22,004 nt of DNA from contig CAYJAJ010000026.1 in NCBI GenBank assembly GCA_964368495.1, forward strand, positions 1 to 22,004. The letters run 5' to 3'. Both the position numbers and the translations under genes were made by a program. The stretch is from CALVGQ01 sp964368495 (GTDB taxonomy: Bacteria; Bacillota_I; Bacilli_A; Erysipelotrichales; Erysipelotrichaceae). The notes below the pieces were generated by a model that worked only from the letters and a program-made list of their open reading frames with translations, was not told the DNA's origin and made no database searches. This document shows, in pieces, positions 7,489 through 12,679 of the stretch; position 1 is the first letter of the stretch, and the number at the start of each line of letters is the position of its first letter.

Positions 7489-8384
7489 CTGAAATCCTCT
7501 TTAATCTTTTCAAATGATGCAAAAGATATATCCGTACCTTCTATTTCCACCACTTTTGAAGCAATATGATTTGCAAAAACTACTGCATTTTTTAATGACA
7601 TATTCATAGATAATCCACTTAAGATTCCTCCAGCGTGGCTATCACCTGCTCCAATTGTATCCTGAACATTTGCCTTTACTCCATCAATCACTTCACATAT
7701 TTCGTTTTCGAATAAATAAGCTCCTTTTTCACCCATTGTAATAACAACATTACATCCATGCTGTCTATGTAATTGATAACCCGACTCCTTGATGTCTTCG
7801 CAGCCACTCAACTGCTTTGCCTCTTGTTCATTCAAGTGAAGTATTTTTGTAATTGATAATATCTTTTTAAAAATGAATTTATCTATGCTAAGCAACCTTG
7901 GGCCTGGTGCAAAGAATATCGGCCTATTTTTTTGAACTAGAAAATTTACCATTTCAATTCCTGTATCTTCCTCTATTTCTAAGCCACTTACATAAATCAT
8001 ATCAAATTCGTTAAAGTTAAGATTCTCATACCATTTTTCATCAAACTTATATTCTGCACCATGATGTGCCACAAATGTTCTATCGTTACTTTTATCCACA
8101 AAACACATGCAGCAACCATTATCTTGCTCTTGAATTTTAACAAAAGGAGCAATCCCTTTTTCTTTTAATAATTTCTCTACAATATCAGCAAACATTCCTG
8201 TCCCAATTGCAGATCCCAGTACTGAATCGCACTGAAATTCGTTTAATATTTGATACACATTAAAGGCCATGCCTCCTAAAGTTAATTTTAATGATTTTGT
8301 ATTAATATCTTCCTGCATATTTGGCAGTCTTTCTACACGTATGACCATATCCAACACTGTAGAACCAAGTATAAGTGTTTTCAT
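7485..8384 (-). CDS. PfkB-family carbohydrate or nucleoside kinase
   Basis: This 299-residue protein is a ribokinase-fold (PfkB) kinase. The N-terminal signature is TLGGMAFNV (35-43, glycine pair G37-G38). The C-terminal signature is DTIGAGDSHAGG (242-253), with D248 as catalytic base in the anion-hole GAGD motif. A HLNEQEAKQLSG stretch (183-194) is the usual 'N..E...L' segment. The family phosphorylates sugars, nucleosides or pseudouridine at a hydroxymethyl group; nothing here fixes the substrate, and S-H after GAGD instead of the common S/A-F is a subgroup feature. The ATG at 8384 follows GGAGG with good spacing. An intrinsic terminator ends only about 20 bases upstream, so expression must come by readthrough from the DtxR-type gene or from a promoter within its 3' end. 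The Nudix gene overlaps its stop. Confidence 0.88.
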   Translation of the reverse strand: MKTLILGSTVLDMVIRVERLPNMQEDINTKSLKLTLGGMAFNVYQILNEFQCDSVLGSAIGTGMFADIVEKLLKEKGIAPFVKIQEQDNGCCMCFVDKSNDRTFVAHHGAEYKFDEKWYENLNFNEFDMIYVSGLEIEEDTGIEMVNFLVQKNRPIFFAPGPRLLSIDKFIFKKILSITKILHLNEQEAKQLSGCEDIKESGYQLHRQHGCNVVITMGEKGAYLFENEICEVIDGVKANVQDTIGAGDSHAGGILSGLSMNMSLKNAVVFANHIASKVVEIEGTDISFASFEKIKEDFR

Positions 8385-8404
8385 AATAACCCTCCTTTGC
8401 TATT

Positions 8405-8427
8405 TAAAAAAGCGATATCAATCGCTT
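8405..8427 (-). terminator. Terminator between the DtxR-type gene and the PfkB gene
   Basis: On the minus strand AAGCGAT (8421-8427), a four-base loop and ATCGCTT (8410-8416) form a seven-pair stem running into six T (8406-8411). It lies directly after the DtxR-type stop codon and only about 20 bases before the kinase start codon, where there is no room for another promoter. Confidence 0.75.
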
Positions 8428-8432
8428 CAATA

Positions 8433-8816
8433 TTATTCTTTATTATCTAAAGCATCCAGCAAGAACACATTCAGTTTTTGCATTGTCTCATCACTAATGC
8501 AATGCTCCATATGGCATGCATCTTCTTCTGCAACACTTTCATCAACATTTAATATTTCAATAAAAAACCTCTTAAATAATAGATGACGACCATAGACTTT
8601 TTGAGCATATTCTCGGCCACTATCAGTAAGTAAAATTGTACCGTAACGCTGTTGAAGAATATATCCTGCTTCCTTGAGAATGTTCATTGCTTTATTAACA
8701 CTTGGTTTACTGACATTTAAGTGCTTTGCGATATCGCTCATACGTACTTGTGTATTATCTTTTTCAAGTACTAAAATCGCCTCTAAATAATCTTCTCCTG
8801 CTTCTTTGATTCTCAT
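8433..8816 (-). CDS. DtxR/MntR-family metal-dependent transcriptional repressor
   Basis: This 127-residue protein has a winged helix-turn-helix (about residues 8-65, with MSDIAKHLNVSKPSVNKAMNIL as the recognition region) and a metal-binding dimerisation domain (about 70-125). There is no third SH3-like domain, so it has the MntR size. Comparing with B. subtilis MntR and IdeR/DtxR, the likely ligands are D9, E12, H78, C101, E104 and H105. The aspartate is MntR-like (D8) while the cysteine is IdeR/DtxR-like (C102), so Mn versus Fe preference is unclear. The start at 8816 has an AGAGGTGA ribosome binding site. No metal transporter is adjacent, so its targets are probably elsewhere. It has its own promoter and terminator and leads the block of minus-strand genes. 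Confidence 0.88.
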   Translation of the reverse strand: MRIKEAGEDYLEAILVLEKDNTQVRMSDIAKHLNVSKPSVNKAMNILKEAGYILQQRYGTILLTDSGREYAQKVYGRHLLFKRFFIEILNVDESVAEEDACHMEHCISDETMQKLNVFLLDALDNKE

Positions 8817-8836
8817 CTAAATCACCTCTTTTAAAT

Positions 8837-8845
8837 ATTATAACA
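8837..8845 (-). promoter_or_regulatory. Extended -10 promoter for the DtxR-type gene
   Basis: The minus strand shows TG-T-TATAAT, with TATAAT at 8837-8842, about 20 bases upstream of the start codon. The -35 region is poor (TACAAG at 17 bases). The predicted transcript would have a leader of little more than the ribosome binding site. Confidence 0.55.
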
Positions 8846-8872
8846 AACATTTTTTAAAACTTGTATTAAAAT

Positions 8873-8917
8873 ATTAACTTATACTATAATATTATTTCTA
8901 ATATAAAATAAGTTAAT
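8873..8917. repeat. Long inverted repeat between divergent genes
   Basis: ATTAACTTAT (8873-8882) and ATAAGTTAAT (8908-8917) are perfect 10-base complements, separated by 25 bases that contain a TATAAT on the plus strand (8885-8890). It lies upstream of both the DtxR-type gene and the dehydrogenase gene. It could be a paired operator; it is too widely spaced and AT-rich to be a good terminator. Confidence 0.4.
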
Positions 8918-8927
8918 TATTTAATTT

Positions 8928-8950
8928 GTGAAAAACACTTGTTTTTTCAC
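8928..8950. promoter_or_regulatory. Dyad overlapping the -35 of the dehydrogenase promoter
   Basis: GTGAAAAA and TTTTTCAC (8928-8935 and 8943-8950) are perfect eight-base arms around a seven-base spacer. They overlap the TTGTTT -35 element (8939-8944). The position fits an operator; no T-tract follows that would make it a terminator. Confidence 0.45.
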
Positions 8951-8967
8951 TTTACGGGTGTTAAACT
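8939..8967 (+). promoter_or_regulatory. Probable promoter of the SDR-NTF2 unit
   Basis: TTGTTT (8939-8944), a 17-base spacer and TAAACT (8962-8967) preceded by TG form an extended -10 promoter. Transcription would start near 8974, exactly at the LacI/CcpA-type box. An alternative is TTGTAT with an 18-base spacer to TATAAT (8861-8890), which would give a longer leader. Confidence 0.45.
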
Positions 8968-8974
8968 TTGTGCA

Positions 8975-8989
8975 AGTAAGCGTTTTCAA
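8975..8989 (-). promoter_or_regulatory. LacI/CcpA-type (cre-like) operator, copy 1
   Basis: On the minus strand the box reads TTGAAAACGCTTACT, which fits the catabolite-responsive element consensus WTGNAANCGNWNNCW at every fixed position. It sits at the predicted transcription start of the SDR-NTF2 unit, a blocking position. It differs from the box before the LacI-type gene only in the last four bases. CcpA or the local LacI-family protein could be the ligand. Confidence 0.7.
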
Positions 8990-9025
8990 TAACTTATTGA
9001 TACTAAATAGAATGGAGAAAAAAAT

Positions 9026-9814
9026 ATGGGTGTTTACGTAATTACAGGTGGGTCAAGTGGAATCGGTGCTGAAACTGTATCTATTTTAAAACAGCGTAAT
9101 GAAGAAATTATTAACATTGACATTAAAGATGGAGATATTTGTGTCAACATGGCAACTGTCGATGGACGACAAGAAGCAATCAATCGCCTACATGAAATTT
9201 GTTCAGACGGTATTGATGGACTAATCTGCAATGCAGGTGTTTCTGGATCATGTGGCAATTTATCTTTACTTGTATCTTTAAATTACTTTGGGACAATCGA
9301 ACTTGCAAAAGGTTTATTTGATTTGTTGGAAAAGAAAAAGGGATGTTGCGTAGTGCTATCATCAAACACAATTTCCCAGGGTCGTGGAAGAATGGATATT
9401 GCCAATTTATTAAACAATATTGGTGATGAAGAAGTCGCATGTGAAATCGTATCAAAATTAGATCAAAACAACGCATCAGTTGGAAATGGTATTTATGTAG
9501 CTACAAAAGTTGCTTTAGCTAGATGGGTACGTCGTATTTCATCATCTTGGGCAGCACGTGGTGTTCGTGTAAATGCTGTCGCACCAGGAAATGTTCAAAC
9601 AGCTATGACTGCAGCACTTCAAGGTGGCGCTCGTGAAGCACTTAATGCTCTTCCTATCCCAACAAAATATGGACAAGAGACACTAATGGAACCTTCAGAA
9701 ATCGCACATGTTATTGCCTTTCTAGCATCTCCTCAATCATCAGGGGTTAATGGTAACATCATGTTTGTTGATGGTGGAACTGATGCTTTGCTTAACTCAG
9801 AAAAAGTATATTAA
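9026..9814 (+). CDS. Short-chain dehydrogenase/reductase, 3-alpha-HSD/CR-like
   Basis: This 262-residue protein is a classical SDR with an NAD(P)-binding Rossmann fold. The cofactor motif is TGGSSGIG (7-14), with D32 at the end of the second strand, which favours NAD(H). NAG is at 69-71, the catalytic serine at about 113, and YVATK gives Y157 and K161. By recall, its overall sequence resembles Comamonas 3-alpha-hydroxysteroid dehydrogenase/carbonyl reductase: DGRQEAI, DGIDGLICNAG, LVSLNYFGTIEL and the C-terminal VDGGTDALL are collinear with that enzyme. The natural substrate need not be a steroid; a keto group on a sugar-like compound fits the neighbours equally well. The ATG has a GGAG site upstream. 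The NTF2-like gene follows 13 bases after the stop, in the same short operon. Confidence 0.9.
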   Translation: MGVYVITGGSSGIGAETVSILKQRNEEIINIDIKDGDICVNMATVDGRQEAINRLHEICSDGIDGLICNAGVSGSCGNLSLLVSLNYFGTIELAKGLFDLLEKKKGCCVVLSSNTISQGRGRMDIANLLNNIGDEEVACEIVSKLDQNNASVGNGIYVATKVALARWVRRISSSWAARGVRVNAVAPGNVQTAMTAALQGGAREALNALPIPTKYGQETLMEPSEIAHVIAFLASPQSSGVNGNIMFVDGGTDALLNSEKVY

Positions 9815-9827
9815 GGAGGATAAAACT

Positions 9828-10160
9828 ATGCCATTAATTGAAAGATATCTTGAAGCAATGTTAAACAAAGACTATACTGCTTTATCAGAAGCCTTTGATA
9901 AAGACGGAACCATTATGGATCGCTGTCCAAATGGAACAACTCAACATAAGTACCATGTATACGGAAAAGAAGCAATCGCAATGTTTTATAGAAATAAATT
10001 TACTTTCGCACGCCATTCTATAAGTGAGTGTGAAGTTATCAATGATCTTCAAGCAAATTTTGTATCTAATTACGATGGTTACTTAGTTATGGCCATCGCT
10101 ACTATTCATAGTGTATCACCTCTAGGATTAATTGAAAGCATCACAATACGCCCTAGATAA
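9828..10160 (+). CDS. NTF2/SnoaL-like small protein
   Basis: This 110-residue protein has the outline of an NTF2-like (SnoaL/ketosteroid isomerase fold) domain. Two N-terminal helices (IERYLEAMLNKDYTALSEAF) lead to DKDGTIMDRCP; then comes GKEAIAMFYRNKF, the usual third helix, and a set of strands ending ESITIRPR. The fold forms a cone-shaped pocket used for isomerases, dehydratases, cyclases and ligand binders. The catalytic set cannot be named with confidence; D25, D31 and several histidines (H40, H43, H63) could line the pocket. I chose ATG 9828 because AAGGAGGA lies seven bases upstream. It is co-transcribed with the dehydrogenase and closed by a terminator nine bases on. A dehydratase or isomerase acting beside the dehydrogenase is a reasonable guess only. 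Confidence 0.7.
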   Translation: MPLIERYLEAMLNKDYTALSEAFDKDGTIMDRCPNGTTQHKYHVYGKEAIAMFYRNKFTFARHSISECEVINDLQANFVSNYDGYLVMAIATIHSVSPLGLIESITIRPR

Positions 10161-10168
10161 TGTATTTG

Positions 10169-10198
10169 AGATTATATCTTAGTGATATAATCTTTTTT
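10169..10198 (+). terminator. Terminator of the SDR-NTF2 unit
   Basis: AGATTATATC and GATATAATCT (10169-10178 and 10184-10193) form a perfect ten-pair stem with a five-base loop and run into six T. It follows the NTF2-like stop codon by nine bases and separates this unit from the LacI-led operon. Confidence 0.85.
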
Positions 10199-10316
10199 AT
10201 TTCTCGTAAATATTGAGAATATTTTTCATTCTTCAACATATACTTTTGTAAACAAGCAATCTTCTTTTAAAACAATACTGAAAAATATTATTCTTTATTT
10301 ATTCTAATTTTTTTAT

Positions 10317-10331
10317 TTGAAAACGCTTGCA
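10317..10331 (+). promoter_or_regulatory. LacI/CcpA-type (cre-like) operator, copy 2
   Basis: TTGAAAACGCTTGCA matches the cre consensus and shares its first eleven bases with the copy at 8975-8989. It overlaps the -35 of one possible promoter (10327-10355) and lies just upstream of another (10338-10366). It probably controls the LacI-led operon, either by the operon's own LacI-family protein or by CcpA. Confidence 0.7.
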
Positions 10332-10355
10332 TTACTGTTGAGATTATGTTAATTT
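10327..10355 (+). promoter_or_regulatory. Promoter region of the LacI-ABC-oxidoreductase operon
   Basis: Two overlapping candidates exist. TTGCAT (10327-10332), a 17-base spacer and TG-T-TAATTT (hexamer 10350-10355) would place the cre-like box over the -35. TTGAGA (10338-10343), a 17-base spacer and TGTAAT (10361-10366) would place the box just upstream. Either leaves a leader that includes the paired hairpins at 10380-10432. Confidence 0.5.
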
Positions 10356-10379
10356 TTATTTGTAATCATAATTTAAAAA

Positions 10380-10432
10380 GACTTTTGAAAAAAAGTTTAT
10401 ATTTTTTTGAAAGTCATGTAATGGATTACATG
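10380..10432 (+). promoter_or_regulatory. Two adjoining hairpins or palindromes before the LacI-family gene
   Basis: The first element is a hairpin with GACTTT/AAAGTC (10380-10385 and 10410-10415) closing seven A-T pairs (10388-10394 and 10402-10408). The second is an 18-base palindrome: CATGTAAT (10415-10422), a GG centre, then ATTACATG (10425-10432). The palindrome ends immediately before the AAGGA ribosome binding site (about 10434-10438). It could be an autoregulatory operator or an RNA structure that controls translation of the regulator. The two elements share base 10415. Confidence 0.55.
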
Positions 10433-10443
10433 AAAGGAATATC

Positions 10444-11466
10444 ATGAAAAAATCCCGTAATGCTAAAATAAGTGATGTTTCTAAGTTAACTGGATTTTCA
10501 GTTGCTACAGTATCACGAGTTATCAATGATACCTGTTATGTTAAACCTGAAACAAAAGAAATAGTTTTAAAGGCTATTGAAGAATTATCGTATCAACCCA
10601 ATTTATCTGCAAGAAATTTAAGAAGAAATACTAGTGGTGCTATTTTAGTTATCACTCCGAATATGACAAATCCATATTATTCAAACATTATTACTGGAAT
10701 CAGTGAAACATCAAGAAAATATGGCAAAAGCACATTTGTATGCAGTACTAATGGTGATAAACAGCAAGAACTGGAGTTTATGGAAATGCTCAATCAGCAT
10801 TCAGTGGATGGAGCAATTATTTTAGCAACCAACAAAGATGACACATCATTAATTCCTTACATTGAAAATTACCCAATAGTTTTTTGCAGCGAATATAATC
10901 CTGATATAGAAGTAAATCGTGTATCTATTAACAATTATCAAGCTGCATATGAAGCAACGAAGTATCTAATTGATTTAGGACATACAAATATTTCAATGAT
11001 GAGTAGCTCTAACTTATATATATCCACAACTGATCGTAAACAAGGTTTCTTAGATGCATGTAAAAATAATGGAGTTAATGTTGAAGACAACATTTTATAC
11101 GCTTCAGATGACTATTCATTCTTTAGTGCACGAAAACTTGCGTTTTCCTTCTTAAAGGAAAATCCACATGTGACAGCCATGTTTTGCATTTCAGATATTT
11201 TGGCGCTTGGTGCAATAAATGCAGCTAAAGAAATCGGTCTTGAAATCCCAAAAGATATTTCTATTCTTGGTTTTGATAACTTGGAATATTCTCAAATGAG
11301 CATTCCACAAATATCTACTATAAGCCAGCCGTGTTATGAGATTGGCGTAGTTGCGATGGAACGAATTCAACAACTTTTATCTAATCAAGACGATTTATCT
11401 ACAATTGATATTTTAGAACATAAGCTTATTGTTCGTGGTACAACCACAAAAATTAATTTGGATTAG
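10444..11466 (+). CDS. LacI-family transcriptional regulator
   Basis: This 340-residue protein has an N-terminal LacI helix-turn-helix (about residues 7-30, KISDVSKLTGFSVATVSRVIND), the hinge helix QPNLSARNLRR (51-61), and a periplasmic-binding-protein-like effector domain (about 64-335) that begins GAILVITPNMTNPYYSNIITGI. Conserved segments include CISDILALGAINAAKEIGLEIPKDISILGFDN. Such proteins repress or activate a nearby catabolic operon and release DNA when a sugar or derivative binds. It is the first gene of the operon whose transport and enzyme genes follow, so the transported compound or an early product is the likely inducer. The ATG at 10444 follows AAGGA. A cre-like box and an 18-base palindrome lie upstream. 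The gene ends 46 bases before the binding-protein gene, with a hairpin between them. Confidence 0.93.
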   Translation: MKKSRNAKISDVSKLTGFSVATVSRVINDTCYVKPETKEIVLKAIEELSYQPNLSARNLRRNTSGAILVITPNMTNPYYSNIITGISETSRKYGKSTFVCSTNGDKQQELEFMEMLNQHSVDGAIILATNKDDTSLIPYIENYPIVFCSEYNPDIEVNRVSINNYQAAYEATKYLIDLGHTNISMMSSSNLYISTTDRKQGFLDACKNNGVNVEDNILYASDDYSFFSARKLAFSFLKENPHVTAMFCISDILALGAINAAKEIGLEIPKDISILGFDNLEYSQMSIPQISTISQPCYEIGVVAMERIQQLLSNQDDLSTIDILEHKLIVRGTTTKINLD

Positions 11467-11487
11467 ACAAGGTGTGACCTTGTTAAT
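11462..11487 (+). other. Stem-loop between regulator and binding-protein genes
   Basis: ACAAGG and CCTTGT (11467-11472 and 11478-11483) pair. Four more pairs, ATTA with TAAT, form outside a bulged G, starting inside the LacI-family stop codon. No T-tract follows, so it is unlikely to stop transcription. It could protect the 5' end of a processed binding-protein mRNA. Confidence 0.4.
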
Positions 11488-11512
11488 CATATATGAAAGA
11501 GGAGAAAGAAAA

Positions 11513-12607
11513 ATGAAAAAAGTATTAAAATTAGTGTTAGCGTCTCTACTAGCTTTATCTCTTACTGCTTGTACTTCAACTGATGAGCCTACTACAACTG
11601 ATACACCTGAAACAGATACACCTGAAACAGAAGAAGTTGTAATCGGTGTTGTTGTTCCATCTGGTGATCATGGATTTACTGGTGAAAGTTTAGCACATGC
11701 TCGTGCTGAAGCTGAAACTATTAATGCTAGTGGAACTGGTGTTGAAGTTATCGTTAAAGATGGCTTAGAAGCTGCAAACCAAATTACTGAAATCGAAAAC
11801 TTGATTGCAAATGAAAACCCTGATGTAATCGTATTATGGCCAATGGAAGGTGAAGCATTACGTAGTGCTGCACAATCTATTACTGATGCAGGTATTGAAC
11901 TTGTTATTTACGATCGCTTAATTGAAGGTTTTACTGCTGATACATTTGTTGGTGATATTATGGGTGATAACTATGGTATCGGTGATTTAATGGGTAATTA
12001 CGTAACTGAATACTTTACTGAAGATGATACTGTGAATTACTTACGTTTCATTGGTGATGCTTCAACTGTTGGTGTACAACGTTCTGCAAACTTTGATGCA
12101 ATCGTTGACCCTGCTAAATTTGTACAAACTGAAGAAACTTTCGTAACTAACTGGAGTTCAGAAACTTCACAAAATCAAATGGAAGAGTGGTTAGCTGGTT
12201 CTTCTATTGAAGAAATTGAAGCATTAGATTTAATTGTAACTCATGATGATGAAATTACTGATGGTCTTATGAATGCTCTTGAAGGGTACGCTGGTGATGC
12301 TGATCTTAGCAACCTTCGTCTAATCACTTCTGTTGGTGGACGTAAAGAAACTCTAGATAAATTCGATCGTACTGAACTTGAAATCGATCTATTCACAACA
12401 TATTTTGCACCTTCAATGATTCGTGAAGCAATCCGTTTAGGTGTTGCTACTGCTACTGGAACTGACTACTCTGGAGCTGAATTAGTTGATGATGCTTACT
12501 TAATACCAGTATTCTCAATTGGTAATGGTACAGGAACAATCGATATGGACTTTGCTACTTATACAAGCAGTGAAATCTATACTGAAAGATACAGTATCTT
12601 TGAATAA
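11513..12607 (+). CDS. Sugar ABC transporter substrate-binding lipoprotein (RbsB/ChvE-like)
   Basis: This 364-residue protein is an exported lipoprotein. A basic, hydrophobic signal peptide ends in the lipobox LTAC, giving the lipidated cysteine C20. A low-complexity acidic Thr/Pro/Glu linker follows (21-40), with a DTPET repeat, then a type-I periplasmic-binding domain of the ribose/galactose type (about 42-350): EVVIGVVVPSG, PDVIVLWPMEGEALRSAAQSI and GIELVIYDRLIEG are typical. It captures a sugar-like ligand outside the membrane and delivers it to the permease. I start at ATG 11513 because GAGGAG precedes it and the signal peptide begins there; the frame is open further up but overlaps the LacI-family gene. 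A strong GC-rich hairpin after its stop probably keeps its level above that of the ATPase gene. The ligand cannot be read from sequence. Confidence 0.93.
   Translation: MKKVLKLVLASLLALSLTACTSTDEPTTTDTPETDTPETEEVVIGVVVPSGDHGFTGESLAHARAEAETINASGTGVEVIVKDGLEAANQITEIENLIANENPDVIVLWPMEGEALRSAAQSITDAGIELVIYDRLIEGFTADTFVGDIMGDNYGIGDLMGNYVTEYFTEDDTVNYLRFIGDASTVGVQRSANFDAIVDPAKFVQTEETFVTNWSSETSQNQMEEWLAGSSIEEIEALDLIVTHDDEITDGLMNALEGYAGDADLSNLRLITSVGGRKETLDKFDRTELEIDLFTTYFAPSMIREAIRLGVATATGTDYSGAELVDDAYLIPVFSIGNGTGTIDMDFATYTSSEIYTERYSIFE
11600..11629 (+). repeat. 15-base tandem repeat in the lipoprotein linker
   Basis: The unit GATACACCTGAAACA occurs twice without mismatch, encoding DTPET-DTPET in the flexible linker between lipid anchor and binding domain. 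Exact tandem units in frame suggest recent slippage, and the linker length may vary between strains. Confidence 0.9.
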
Positions 12608-12622
12608 TTAATAAATGACTTA

Positions 12623-12654
12623 AATAAAGTCGGTCGGCGACGACCGGCTTTATT
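12623..12654 (+). terminator. GC-rich stem-loop between binding-protein and ATPase genes
   Basis: AATAAAGTCGGTCG (12623-12636) pairs over 14 positions with CGACCGGCTTTATT (12641-12654), with one G-U pair, around a GCGA tetraloop of the stable GNRA class. The T content downstream is modest (CTTTATTATT), so it is probably a partial terminator or an mRNA-stabilising element. Such hairpins are common after binding-protein genes in ABC operons. Confidence 0.75.
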
Positions 12655-12679
12655 ATTAAAATATAAAAGGAGTAATATT

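Noticed and set aside
7485..8384. PfkB-family kinase as the missing kinase of the sugar cluster
   Set aside because: It is on the opposite strand, coupled to a Nudix gene, carries no cre-like box and is separated by the DtxR-type gene, so I do not include it in the pathway.
9180..9476. 98-codon open frame on the minus strand
   Set aside because: It lies antisense inside the dehydrogenase gene, without a ribosome binding site or recognisable domain.
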